NCBI GenBank assembly: GCA_008711295.1
Contig: VUYV01000055.1
Location: 74,161-138,160, forward strand
DNA length: 64,000 nt
Source of the DNA: Anarhynchus alexandrinus
Taxonomy: Eukaryota > Chordata > Aves > Charadriiformes > Charadriidae
Direction of reading: 5' to 3'
Positions 48,861-61,800 of this stretch are shown piece by piece. Position numbers and translations under genes: made by a program. Within the stretch, counting starts at the first letter, position 1. The number at the start of each line of letters is the position of its first letter. Under the pieces are notes generated by a model, which was not told where the DNA came from, did not search any database, and was given only the letters and a program-made list of their open reading frames with translations.

Positions 48861-49437
48861 TTAAAAAAAGTATTTTGAAGCCTTTTGTAATGAAAAATCA
48901 TTTAAACACTTCCTTAAATGAGTCACAAAAACTGTTTGTTTTTCGAAACAGTCTAGTAGGCATGAAGTCAGTAGTGTGCTACAGCAATTAATCTCACAGC
49001 AAAGAATCCAGAAGAGAATTATAGCATAACTATGCAGTTTTATGTGTCTCTTTGAATATTTTGTAACTGAGGTTGGCACTTTCACTTCAGGCTGTATCAT
49101 AACCCTACAATCCAGCCTAATTAAGGAACAGCCAGCTATTTCCAGGGGCAAAGAGGTGACCAGAACAAGAGTTCCACTTTTCTCTTGCTGCTGGCATGAA
49201 TACTTTGGAATGATCTGTTTGCTAATTTCTGACTCTTTGCTCTTGTTGATTCTTAAGCATGGAGAAGGAGACCTCACACTTACCCTTGTTCCTTTGTTGA
49301 TTAATAGGAGAAGCAGCAGCAGCCAACCAGGTGGTTTTCTTCTCTTGTGCAACCTAATTATCTTAAACACATTGAATGTCCATGCACTTCTTTCTCTTAT
49401 AATGTGGGAGTTCAGCATGTTTTATGCAAGCCTATAA
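48861..49437. other. Overlapping long open frames on both strands, coding status doubtful
   Basis: The minus strand is open for 185 codons (48,861-49,418) and the plus strand for 131 codons (49,042-49,437), which is long for this AT-rich context. The minus peptide has a run of seven Leu and Lys/Arg-rich parts but no domain I recognise. I saw no splice or promoter context. Two strands open over the same stretch points to composition rather than to a gene. Confidence 0.3.
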
Positions 49438-50230
49438 CTCCATGGCATTTTTATAAAGGTTGTAGACTGCTAGTCTTTGGCCATTTCCATTCTCTCTATT
49501 GCACCCAAGAACCACGTTATTTCAACATTTCACCTCCTCGTATCACTGTGATTTTGGTGAGCTCTCTGTTGATGCCAGCAGAGTAGCTTCTGCTTAGCAA
49601 GGCAGCGATTCCAAATGTGCCACGTTTCAGGTACTCTCTGTATCTGGTTTATATATAAATCTGATGTGCTTGTTTGAATTCAATCTTTGCCTGCTAACAG
49701 CCAGGTAGAACTGATTTTCAGTTGTCACCTTATTTCCACTTCCACCACAGTTTTAGGAAGAAGACAGAGGAGAGGGGTGGTTCCTTTTCAACCATTTGCT
49801 TTTCTTTTTAAGAAAAACTTCTGCTTAACTGTTTGGGCTTGTCTCAAAAATCATATTCAATGAAGCTGAAGTTTGGATAAAGCACAATATTTTGATTGAA
49901 TGGTCTTTTGAAATAAATAAAAAATATATTTCTCTGACCACTAACTAAGCATTTTTGCAGTGATATTTGTACAGAAGATAAGAAAGGAATTTTAAAATTA
50001 GAATTAATTGTTTGGAGCTGAGAACTTTGAACCCAAGAAACAATCCAGTAACAACTATGACCAACTATTGTCCAGGTGCATAAATTCGTATCCTTTCTGC
50101 ATCCATCTATATAACAGCCAGATTAGAATATCAAAAGGAAAATTTCCTTTGGAGCACATCTTACATTACTTCGAATTTCCCTGAAAGAAATGTTTTGTTC
50201 AGGATTAACATTAACCAAGTTCCCCTTCGT

Positions 50231-50246
50231 TGCCATTAGGTGGCTC
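50231..50246 (+). promoter_or_regulatory. CTCF-like binding word
   Basis: The plus strand reads TGCCATTAGGTGGCTC, matching the CTCF core with one weak position. Its orientation is plus, opposite to the words at 43.6 and 45.8 kb. Confidence 0.35.
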
Positions 50247-51967
50247 TGTTACCCTTTGTAAAACACCAAATGCTGCATGACTTTTTCAGTGTTTCCTGAA
50301 TTGTGCTTTGAGGAGTCTCTATCCCTCTCCTATGCTTTTATTTGAAAGGGAGAACGTGTATATTAGTTGTTTTAAAGATGATAGAATGTATCTCTCCCTA
50401 TACCTTTAAAGTTTACACAGAACAACTAACAAGGAAAGATTTTTGCAGTGTTGCATCCCAACCCAGAGAAAGGAGTCTCTTAATGCTGGTTTGTCAGAGT
50501 AGAAATAAAACTAAAGGCATCAAGAAAAAAGCATATGAAAAAGTGTTTTTCCAGCAATTTTCTACCTATATTCCCTCAGCATACCTCTTTCTCAAGTGGA
50601 GCAAACCAGGGAGATAAGGTCTTACAATGATGAGGGATGCATTGTCTCTTGAATCTCTATACTGTCATTTAATTATCGACTGGTCTTCTAATAAAAATGC
50701 ACCAACTTTTTCTTTCTCTATATTACAGCTTTCCAAAGTTTCCAAGTTCTTCCAGAATGCAAACCATCCAGCTAACTTTCTGCCAGAGGCCTCCATACCA
50801 CCATCATATCAGAGAAAAAGAAAAATAAATTAAAACCAGAATGAGCTGTAAGATAACATCTCTCAGCAACTCCTGTTACTTTACAAAAAGTGATAAATCA
50901 AAGCTGCACAATCAAAACAGAAACGTTAGAAACTAGCCTTGACACAGGTAGCAACGAGAGACAAGATTTTTTTCATAATAATCTGTACTATCTGGGCAGC
51001 AAGGAAACTTCATCTGCCAGATTAGCCAAAGACACATGATCTGCCTAAGTATTAGCTACCCCCTAAGCAACCATCAGCAGCCCACAGTATTTTTTGAGGG
51101 GTGACAGACAGTGTGACAGCAATTCCAGCTGCAGGCTGGTGAGGACTCCATTAAGCTGACAGAAATACTTCAAGTGTTTAGCTGGCTGGTCTAAGAGAAG
51201 GGTTAGTCATATTCTGTTTTGCATAGTTTTATTTTGGTAGGACTAGTACAGATCTGGAGACTGAGCTAGAATGTGTGCCTGACTGTATGACATGAACAAA
51301 ATGATTATCTAAATCCTGATTGCAAAGCCTTCTTCCTTTGTGGATTCAGGTACCATTAAGAACAGCTTTATTTTCACAAACTACCCAAGCTTGCAAGCCA
51401 TTGGAAAACCCAATTTATAACTTATAAAGAAGACATGATTTCCAGGAATCATTGAGAAACAATAAATGTGGAATCCACAATGTACATTTTACAAAACCCA
51501 CTTTTCAGAGCAGTAACACATTTTAACGTCAATTGAGTGCATGCTTTATGTTGAAGAAAACACAGCTTAGTGTACCATCTGTTACTTTTAATAGCAAATG
51601 AAAAACATGAGTTGTAGTTAATACTGTTGATGTAAAATATAAGAGGGATGTTATAAAACTGCTCACTGACAGATATAAACATGTTTTGAAATATGAATGA
51701 GCCCAACCAATTCAATATGCAACTTTTACCAGCAGCTGTTCTCAAAAGATAAGGCAACACCAGAGTTTTAACAAACCCTGTGCTAGGCAAATGCAAGCTC
51801 ATTTCACTGGCCCACAAGATGATGGGAGAGGCATTTCCCATCTGAAGCACACGTAGGGTGACAGATTCATTCCATTAAAAATGTCCAATCTGAGGGGAAA
51901 TAATTATGTCTTGTACAGAATTGTCACACTTCTCACAACCTGACAGGTGGTATGAAAATGTCATCAT

Positions 51968-51992
51968 GAATATATATATATCTATCTATCTT
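51968..51992. repeat. (TA)n-(TCTA)n microsatellite
   Basis: A short alternating TA tract passes into three TCTA units. Confidence 0.85.
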
Positions 51993-53736
51993 TAGAAGAG
52001 ATTCTTGTGACAAATTAAAGATTTTTTTTCACAGAAGTGTCCAGAAAAAATCCAAAAAGCACTTCTTCATTTTTTGCTTGAGATATGATGCTGCAATGAG
52101 GTTAGTTATAACATAGGTCTTGGTCCTGTGAATGCTCATGTATTGGGACACGCGACACGGATAACAACCCAGTCAATCTATATTACATCTCCCTTTGACA
52201 AGCTCAATTTTGAATTACAAAGGAGTGGATCTGTATTACTTCTCCCTCATTTTAAAATTTAATGTTATGCACCCTCTGTATAATATGCATTTTCAAATCT
52301 TTGGATGATCAAGACTATGATTTAGGAAGTTTTTTTAGCCTATTGTCATTAATAATCGTCTTGTTTCCCTTCTGTTAGATGGTGTTTCATTGCTTTTATT
52401 TTCTGTGAAATGTTCTTTCTCATCCAGAATGGTTTAGGAAAACAGACAAAAGTGTTTATTGACAGAGAACAAGTTGTTGAAATCTTTTTAATATTGTCTA
52501 TTAATGTTTGGCCTTTTGGGTGAGGAACATTTGCTAAGTTTGTTGATCCATCTAGAACACAAGCTAGATGTTTTTACTCTTCACTAATTTGAAATAATAA
52601 AACATAGGAAAGAGCACTTGTTAAGACCAGTTATTTTTCAAAGACTCTTCATATTTCCTTGAAAACATGCAAGTTATGATTCATCACTTTAGGCTTTAGT
52701 TCAGCGTTCTGTTTTATTTCGTACCCGTGATGAATTATAGTCCAGTTAACTAGAGCTATACTGACTTCTGTCCCAGTTACTTCTCAGCACGTACACTGAA
52801 CATTGGTCAATAACAGATGTAAACTACCTGTTCAAGTAAATTTAGATCAAAATTACTATAAAAATTGTCAGAAACAAATGGTGAGATAATCTCACAGAAT
52901 TTTAGTCATGCAGAATGCATGTAGTCTAACCTGGTCCCTTTGATTCCCTTTATAATATTTGCCTTGGTTTGTCTGGTTTTGGTTTTTTTGAACTTGTTTG
53001 AAAGTGTGGGTGTAAATTAATAAATTAGGTCAAAGGTGGTAGTAGTAGATTTACATGTGGCACTTGAATTTACTCATCTGGGATCAGGGTGTTAGGAAGT
53101 TTATGAAAGTCTTAGTTTGCATAAATTTATCTAATTTCATCTACCTTATACAACCTCTGCATTTGGCCTGCTGAATTTAAACTGTAAATTTACACATATG
53201 AAGATCTATATCTCAAGACAACCATTCTTGAAATTTCAATTTTGTCTGTTTCATGTGATAAGTGTGCTTTGTCCTGCTTTGCCTGATTTTCATAGAGCTC
53301 TGAACTCCCTCAGTATTGATCAAATTGACGTTTCCTTGAAAGAATTCCAGGGAGCCCTGTAATGTCCTTGGCAGTTCTGCCGCTAATAAAATTGTTTCTT
53401 TTCAGATGGCAAGGGCTAACTTAAAATCCTCAGTGGAAGGCATAACAAGGCAAATAATAAAATGGTTTTTAATAGCATAGCTCAGTATTGAATGTTACAG
53501 TTCCATATCCATGGACTGGCAGTCATGGAGACAATAGCTTCAAACAATTAACAACAGGGAGGTATACTGATGTACAAATGTCTCGTCATAAATCCTTCCA
53601 TCAGTAATGGCAGCGACCATACGCTATTAACTCCTCACAGTTTTTGATTACTGTAGTATGACCACACCGTATCAAAAGAAAAACAAATAACTAACCTTAC
53701 AGGAACCCAACCTGTCCAGGATTCTGTTAATATTAC

Positions 53737-53966
53737 CTGGATTCTGTGTTTCTTTAAATTCAGGTATGTGGATTCCTTTCAGGAATTGCTGCTTTAGATA
53801 AAAAGTTTGCTCATGATGCTTCAGATCTAAGGCCATTTCTTTAGCTGATAACTGTGGATGATTTTTAAATTCCAGTTTTACACAGATGAAATTCATTGAG
53901 CGCAAGCGAATTAGGAATAGTAATTTTGGTGTGTTCATTGTGTTCAACAAGCTTTTAAAAATCACA
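53737..53966 (-). CDS. Candidate internal exon of an unknown gene
   Basis: On the minus strand a 230-base stretch is preceded by TCCTTTCAG (acceptor-like, AG at 53967-53968) and followed by CCAG/GTAATA (donor-like, GT at 53735-53736). One frame is open throughout. It encodes a charged, non-repetitive peptide with segments LLFLIRLRSMNFICVKLEF and HHEQTFYLKQQFLKGIHIPE. The frame stays open past the donor to 53,672. I do not recognise the protein. Coincidence is the main alternative, because splice-site words are frequent. Confidence 0.18.
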
Positions 53967-54721
53967 CTGAAAGGACTTGCCATAAATTCATAGTTACAAC
54001 ATACGCACAAGATTTTCTTGGTCTTTTTTCCAGGCCACAGTGCTGTACCTAGACATGTATCTCACTAAAGCGGTAACTATGACAAAGACAACAGCAAAAT
54101 TCTGTAACTGGGCTGGCTTAAGTATGCATGCACAGATACACACACTAAATTCTGCTCGGAAGTAACTGTTTAAAGCCAGTGAAATCATCTTTCAGCTTTG
54201 AAAGAGGCTTTGGATTTAGTGAACAATGCTATAAAACAAAAAGATTAATTCCTTTAATTATGTAAGACAGTAGGAATTGCTTCTGATGCAAAACAAGTCC
54301 AGAAGTAAATGCTACTTGAATGAATAAATGGATTAGCCTGTGGTCTGCTTATTGATTAATTTACACACCAGCCATACCCTTTTATGCTTCATATAAAGAC
54401 ACAGTTCTTCTTTCATTATAGAAAAAAATGTGGTATTGTTCCACTGGTAGCAGAAATTGCCAAAATTTAGAAAGGATTGACTGGTGAATAGGAAAAAATG
54501 ATAATGAAAAAAAATGGTTCAGGTAGGCTGACATAATAAAAATGAAATTAATAGATACAACTGATAACACTGCTCTACTAGCTTGATTTAAAATAGCAAA
54601 ATACTTCTAGTAAATACATTTTTCTTTTTTTTATACACCAGACTGCTTGAGATTAAAGGATTAAAGAATGACAAACATTTTATTAGCAACGAAATGTAGA
54701 ACAGCATACCAGGCAAATATC

Positions 54722-54742
54722 TTTTTTTTTTTTTTTTTTTTT
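54722..54742. repeat. Poly(T) homopolymer of 21
   Basis: Uninterrupted T run; its length is likely uncertain. Confidence 0.9.
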
Positions 54743-56213
54743 AAATCTTATTTTTAGAGTGCAGACATTGCAGAAAACTTGCCATTTAGTAAATTTTTGC
54801 AAATGCTTTATGGATCTAGATATCCCAATGTTCCTCGGTTGTTTTCACAATTTATCCCTGCCTCTTCCTACAAAAGAAGGTGACAGTGAAGATTATAAAA
54901 CCAGGACTGAATTTTCCTGCCCTAAAAGTGAGAGGTTGAGCATGAAAGGGGCTGAAGAAAAGGGTAGTAAAGGCCCTGCAGATCCAAGCTTGCTGCTCAG
55001 AAGGGTGTAGGACAAGAACCAAGGGCTACTGCTGCTGCTCTCAACGCCAGCAGTAACTGGGGTTAATAACTCCTGGTATTTCTCGTTTCTTCAAAAAAGC
55101 AGTTGCTTTGCTGTACCCAGGCGGCAGGGTCACAGCCCCAGTAATCTGTTACTTCACTCACGGCTACAGTCTTGTACCAAGGACATGTTTTTTCCTCCTT
55201 GATTTTAATTCATGTCACCCATAGGTATTCCCTATCTGGGAAACAGCTTTCCCTGTTTATCCTACTTTGCCCAGAGTACCACAAAATTTGTTACTTTTCA
55301 TTCTTCAAGTGTTGTACTCTTGGCCTGCTGGCAGCCAAACTCTTGACTCTTTGTTTTCAAGGTATTTATTGGTCTCTTTGGTGTACACTGACTAAAACAT
55401 GAGCCTAGCCAAAAACTTTCTCAAACACCTTAAATTTAGTTCAGTTTGAGAATTTTCATAGTGATTGTGCCACTTCTTCCATAGTCATATTCAGGAGTAC
55501 TGAGTGTACTGCATTTGCTTGAATTAATTTAATACGAATGCCAAGTAGTGCCAAGGATGCATTTTTTACTGTTTTTAAACTGCAAGCCAAAGAGCTCTCT
55601 ACCCAGGTAGTTTACCAGGATTTTCAGATCCTTACGTTTTCTGCCATGGGTCAGAGGCAAAATATTATCAAAAACTGTCTTATGGGGTCTGGAAACCTGT
55701 GCCTGTTACTATCACAGTATTTCAAAAACATTTGAGATCTCAAAAATGTTTGGTATGTATTGGTTCTGTTTCATCACAGTCTGCACTAGTAGTCTGTAAT
55801 ATTTTTTCTGCATAAGAACAAATTCTATATAAAGTTATCAAAAGTAGGCTTTTGTGGACCTTAATGAGAAAGATATGAGGCTTAGCTTTCATTTTGTCTG
55901 TCATTAATAAAGGTTGTAATTAAAACCAAGAAAACCACCATCGTCTTCTATTAATTTGTGATTTCCTTTAACACCTAAAGACAAAATTACTTTTTATACT
56001 CCTTAGATTAAGCTAATTATTATTAAGCTAATAATTCCATGGAAGTTCTGTTAACATTTATTGCGTTGCTGTTCCTTACCAGTTAACTCTCAAAACTCTC
56101 CAAAATTGATAAATATTAAACTAATGGCTCAGGTAGTGCGGAATGAACTAATCATCTGGTGGGGGAGTAAGGGTGGAGGGGACGGATGAGGATGACCGAC
56201 AACACAAAAAAGC

Positions 56214-56290
56214 AACCGAATAAAAACCCACAAAAAAAAACCCAACAAAAAACCCCAACAAAAAAACCCAACAAAACCAACCAAACAAAT
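56214..56290. repeat. A/C-rich low-complexity tract
   Basis: Repeated AAAACCC and CAACAAAA words. Composition is the same as the tracts at 23.7 and 29.1 kb. Confidence 0.85.
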
Positions 56291-58092
56291 AACCTTCGCC
56301 AAATGGTAATTGTCTATGCAACACAGACTTAAGTAGTTCAAGGACTTAGTTTTGGTAAAGATTTTTCAGGAGAAGTTTTGGGTTTTTTTCCAGATATGCT
56401 TTAGAGCTTTGAAGCATACATGCCTAATTGGAGTGTTGTCTTAGGACCCTGTTGAATTCAGATAACTTCTATTTGGTTTGATGTGGCCATTAAAAATAAT
56501 CTAGAAGACAATGATATGTGTTATATGGTCAAAAAATAAAGAGTTAAATGTTCTTCTACAAATTTTCAGTTAATACCTCCACTGCTCTCAGCAAGAAACA
56601 AGTCTAATGTGCAAAAAGGATTGTTTCATTCTGGTTCTTTTTCAGCAGAATAACCCCAGTGAATGCTCTGCTTTTTACAAGTTCCCGAGAGATGAGCTGC
56701 TCTGCTCCTCTTAATGCTTCCTAAGTACCCAGCCCTGCCAAGGGTGCATGCAGATGAAAGGCACATGCTCAGCTTGTGTTGCTGGACAGAGATACATTCC
56801 TAATGTAGGATCTGGATCTGGGGTCTACGGTTCCCTTCCTTTTCTCTATTTGCTCACCACAACATATTTAGTACCTTCCAGAATGTCTTCTCCTTTGCCT
56901 GGTCAGGGGACTTTGCAACAGCAGTAACACCAGAAACTAGATGTAGCCTTTACAGATTCTGATATTATTTCTTCAAGTCAGGATCAATTTTAAATATTTT
57001 CTACCTCAGCATCGCTACAGGAATATATCTCCCTAAAGGCAGCCATCACAATACTGGTTTGAAAATTAGTTTTTTTAACAGAACCAAGTGAGTCATACCA
57101 ACATGTTGGGTAAACAATGTTTTTATGTAGATTCTTAGGCCTGTCTGTTTACCAGACAGCAGGGAGGGATCACGCCTGCCTTTATATTCCTTCCAGAAAT
57201 ATAGAGCATATGCCTGCCCAGTTTGGATGGCAGACACCAGTGGAGTCTTGCCCTTGATGGCTCCTGTTTATACAGATGGCTTTAAAAATGCTACTGGAGG
57301 AGAAAAAAGCCTGCACTGTAGGAAGCACTTTATACAGGAGACAAAACTTAAGAAGGCAAACTGTTTTCATCCTTCTCTCCTGCTCAGCTTGAAAATTTGA
57401 GCACAATTTGACTGTGGGTCTTGAAACTACTTTCAAACTTATTTTTGTCTGTTAGATTTAGTCATTTCAAGATTTTCAACGTGATATTTTGACGATCCCG
57501 TTTAGAAGATTCATTAGAGACCTGGGTATTTGACTTGCCTATATTAGTCATGTTTTTCATTCCCCTCCAAGTGGATGGAAGGAAATAATTCAGGTGAATC
57601 ACCCTCCACATACTTTTTCACACTTGCATTTGGATGGAATGAATCACTCTCTAGAGAGGGATATGCCTTTTTGCTGACTGCAAGGGGAACCTCGCAAATC
57701 AAGATGTAGATAAACTACAGACCGGGTCAGCATTTCATTCCAGAATCATATTAAAGTCAGAGAAAAAATTCCCATTGCTGTCAGCTGTTATCAAGCTTCC
57801 ATTCTTTGCTGTGTGAACTGCCATCTGTAGGGCTACTGCCACCAGTTATAAAATAATAATGTCCCTCAGCAAAGTATGTATTTGTTTTAAAGCTGAAGGC
57901 GATGGAAATTCTAGCAGCTGTTTTTCCTGGTCCAGAATAGGATTCATGCTCTTTCACTCGTTAAAACAATCCTGCCCTGACTGCATTCATATTTGGCTGA
58001 TTCCATCCCCCCCCAAAAAACAAACAAGCAGAACAATACACAAGAGCTATCACTAACTTTTACCTTGATCTACAGTGAATGTAAACACCAGA

Positions 58093-58165
58093 GGTGAAAT
58101 CTGGCCTGTTGAGCTCAGCGGGCCTTTTAACATTGACTTCAGCAGGACTGAGGTTTTGTCTCAGA
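58093..58165. mobile_element. Probable ancient palindromic MITE (sauropsid type)
   Basis: GGTGAAATCTGGCC, then a GCGGGCCTTTTAACATTGACTTCAGCAGGACTGAGG-like arm, resembles the short palindromic element common in crocodilian, turtle and bird DNA. That family's form is GTGAAATCCTGGCCCC-attgaagtcaatggg-agttttgccattgacttcaatgggg-ccaggat. Only part of the right arm remains. The assignment is from memory of the family pattern. Confidence 0.5.
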
Positions 58166-61011
58166 AAAGCCTTTCTTTTCATGGGTTAAAACCCCAAACT
58201 ACAAAAAGTACATAGACTAATAATACATGAAGTACAAACAATTAGTTGCCCATTTTACAATTCTTTTAACACCAGTACATGCCCATCTCATCTGACAGTT
58301 CATGCAAACAGACCACAGTACGTGTCTTTCTGTTCGGCTCAAGGTGGTGATAATCTTTGACACTGCAGTTAGCTGACACTGCTGTTGTTCAACAGCAGCG
58401 ATATGTCAGCCTGCTATGGCAATATAGATAGATAGGGTTATCACTGAAACAGAAATTAAAAGGAAAGAGCTCGCAGAAATTAATAGATGCCATTAGCTGA
58501 GATAATGGAACTATCAGGAGTTAGTGTTTTTCTCATCTTTATGAATTCTAATGGTAAAATTAAATGCTTTTAAAAATCTTATGGTAAATTTGTAAACAAA
58601 TGAAATTGTTGTATATGGAAAAAATTATGAGTACCTTTGAATGAATATCATGGAGACAGAGTCACATAATCACTTCATAGACACCCTATCACCTTCATTA
58701 AATTATAGAAATCAGAAAACAATTCTCTCTAACCATTTGATCATAAAATAGTTAAGTTCAGAAGCATAATCTTTGAAACAATACCCAGTGAATAGTTTCT
58801 CTATGTCAGCGATCACCAGCGTACAAGTCTGGGAGTAACACAACTGTTGCTTAAACTTCTAAATATTCATATTTTTCTTGTTAGCCACATTCTCCAAACA
58901 AAGTTTTACCAACACAGGATTCAGAAGTAACACAATAAAGTTGTTGATCTTCAAGCAAATCAAAAAACTTCTATGAAGTTAATCTGCGCTGAATAGAATT
59001 TATTTTTGAATGGAAGTCAATTTTAGATGAAATGTAATAATGACTCTGCATTGGCAGTGCTATGATGAAAGCTTTGCATAAACAAATAGAAATTGTTTTC
59101 TTCATTCTAAGTAGAAGGAAGATTTTATGCACAGTACCTGTAGTACTTGGAAGTAATTCACTTCATTGGGGAAGACTGTATTAGCCCTGGGAAAATTATG
59201 ATGAAAGAGATCTAAGAGGTTGTCAGAATAATGTTTTGTGTTAAAGACAGAGGTTTGTTTATCAAGGTTTTTCGAGTGTTTTGAAGAATGAAGTAACAGG
59301 TAACTAGTCATCACTCTGGAGCCACAGACATTTACTCCAGTCAGAAACGTTCATTTTCTAAACAGGCAGCAGGCTAGTAGCTGTAGCTGTACAGAACTGG
59401 AGTGTACAATTGCGTCCCTACTGACAGCGTATTATGAAGCTATTAGGTACATCTAAGAGCCATTTAAATGCAAATGGGATGTGAGTTTGTCAGTGACTAA
59501 AAACAGTCTTCCAGGCAACGGTCTTAGTAATTAGAAACCATCTGGTATCATGAAAGAGTACAATATTTTCAATATATCCACAGGCAAAAAAGATGCATTT
59601 TATCTGCAACAATAATAGAAACACCTATGCTTATATGTTAGAGCTCTGACAATTAGTATGCAAAATCAGATACATCTTCCTATTTTTCCTCTGGGTCACT
59701 CCTGGAACAGAAATAGATGAGAAGCCTGGAAGAGAGAGTGTCATAAACTATAAAAAAGACATTTAAGAAGAACACACACAAACAGATGAGTGCCTGACAA
59801 AATGAAGGAGCCTTTTTGAAACCTTTACCTTCTTTTTACCTGGGAAGATTATAAAAGACATAAATCAAAAGATAAGTTTGATAGCTAATGTGTCAAATCT
59901 CTTTATAAAATTAAGTCCTGTATTTTCAGTGAGTGCTATGTAGAAGTGGATTCAAAATACACTAGTTTATCTAAAACCTCTCTCTGGCCCTTAGAAGCTC
60001 AGGGTTTAAGAGTCTATTGCTGTATAGGCTGAAGTTAAAAAAATCTACTTTGTCAGTCTAAACGTAAACTACCCTTCATCATCTTTGCTTCCAAGCTAAT
60101 ATACCCTAGAGAATATATTGACAGGTTATTCTCTATTAAAAAAACCCAAAACATCACACCTTTAGTGCTAGTCTGAGGTTAAATGATCATTCAATACTGA
60201 CAACAGATAATTTGTAGTATTTGTCTTCTTCAACATCATATTCACATGACATTTACAGTTTTCAATTTCATTTGGCAGTTCGTAACAGCTGACAACAGTA
60301 CAGAACTTCAGCTCCAGAATTTATTTGTGATAACCTTTTATTAAGGGTATGGAAAAAAGTAATATTAAGATATTTCATTTTGAGAGTTTCAATAATTAGA
60401 AGAGTAATAGGAGAGGCTCCATGCAAATGATGCAGTTTTTATGCACAGTGAAACTGTTGAAATATCCAGGTCTGTGTGCCTATCAAAACAAGGAGGTGGT
60501 GGTTGACCCACAGCAGTTCTGATCAGCTTGCATGGGAAAGATTTAACAGATCCAACAATGCAGGTTGCCAGGCTGAATAAACATCTTCTGCAGATCGTCT
60601 TAGAGCCTGTACCATCACACAGCTGTGTTTCTGGGACTGTATGGCACTGAAACTGAAGCTATCTCTACACCTTATTCTTATATGTATCAAAAACATATCT
60701 CTATTTGCTGTTGACATAATTCATGCAAGATTTTCTCTCAAAAACTTCTCTCAAAAATAGAATACATCAGAAGTACTGAAACTGAATTGTCAAAACAGTA
60801 AACAGCAAAAGTATCAACTGTGTGTGATAAGGGTGTCTGTGTGTCTGTCTGTGCATGTGTAGCACATTTCCACAGCTCAGTTAAGAAATAGTATTTTTTC
60901 TTGCATAGGTGAGTATGGCAACTGAGAATTTCTTTCAAGCTCTCAAGACTCAGGATTCCCTGTACTTGTACTTCCATATTTGTACTTTGGGATATTTTAC
61001 TTCTGAACAAT
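58166..61011. other. Non-coding DNA with a possible conserved element near 59.5 kb
   Basis: No gene recognised. The stretch 59,455-59,575 is described as a finding. Confidence 0.5.
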
Positions 61012-61016
61012 GAAAC
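61012..61016. repeat. Target-site duplication GAAAC (left copy)
   Basis: Identical to 61796-61800, directly outside the LTR. Confidence 0.92.
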
Positions 61017-61795
61017 TGTCCTGGTTTGAGATAGAACAGAAGCAATTTTCTTTTCAGTAATTTTACTTTTCAGTTAAGTCTCTTCTAACTGCACTCTCTG
61101 AAATTAATGGCATATTTTTCAGAAAGTGTCCGCTTCAAGCAGACAAGGTCTGATGTTTACAGTTAATACCAACGAATGGTATGCAGAGAGGCTCTCGCTT
61201 ATACCTACTGCTAGAACACCCAAGGCCAGCTAACTTTGTTTTGTGCCACGTTGGAGGGTCAGAGGCAGAAGAGTGTAAAGGGGTTGCACCTGTGGGGAGG
61301 AGCGGACAGGACAGGTGACCCAAAACTGACCAACAGGGTATTCCATCCCATCTGCATCATGCTCAGTATAAAAGCTGAGGGATAAAAGGGGTTAGCTCTC
61401 TCTACTTCAATGGCTGCGTCCAAGGAGGACTCTGTTCGGCTGCCTTTTATCCCAATCTGTGCATTCCTGAATCCAGTTCCCAAGTCTAGTTCCCATCCAG
61501 GCTAGGACTTTCCCAGTGCCTGCTGGTGACGTGATCGTCATCCTGGGAGCTCATTATTGGTTTTATATATATTTCCATATGTTGTCTAGATTTCATTATT
61601 TTCTTATTAATATTATTATATTTTCTTTTTATTGTTAACAGTTTTTGTTTCATATTTCATTAAAGTAATTTAGTTTCTTTTCAACCCTTATGTCTCTCTT
61701 CCTTATTCTCTCTATCTTCTCTTTTAGGAAGGGAGAGAGGTTAAAAGAGAGCATTTGTCATTCATTTAGTAGCCAGCCCAGCCTAAACCATGACA
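61017..61795 (+). mobile_element. Solo LTR of an avian endogenous retrovirus (779 bp)
   Basis: The element runs from TGTCCTGGTTTGAG to CTAAACCATGACA, with inverted TGTC...GACA ends, and is bounded by perfect GAAAC duplications. It has a TATAAAAG promoter box at 61367-61374 downstream of a GCATCATGCTCAG block. A T-rich stretch with ATTAAA at 61659-61664 follows and probably serves polyadenylation. These landmarks match a common bird LTR family, different from the one at 16.5 and 41.9 kb. No internal genes are present. The 5-bp duplication again suits an ERVL-like element. The intact ends and duplications suggest a moderately young insertion. Confidence 0.93.
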
Positions 61796-61800
61796 GAAAC
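61796..61800. repeat. Target-site duplication GAAAC (right copy)
   Basis: Identical to 61012-61016. Confidence 0.92.

Larger units (their letters stand above)
49438..53736. other. AT-rich non-coding DNA
   Basis: No gene recognised. A 133-codon open frame on the minus strand (51,449-51,850) has no recognised features. A (TA)n-(TCTA)n run is at 51,968-51,992. Confidence 0.55.
53967..58092. other. AT-rich non-coding DNA
   Basis: No gene recognised. It holds a poly(T) of 21 (54,722-54,742) and an A/C-rich tract at 56.2 kb. An open minus-strand stretch at 57,046-57,436 has no recognised features. Confidence 0.55.

Noticed and set aside
52890..52960. Possible CR1 tail fragment (CTCACAGAATTTTAG ... 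TAGTCTAACC)
   Set aside because: The match to the CR1 3' end is too short and too diverged to tell from chance.
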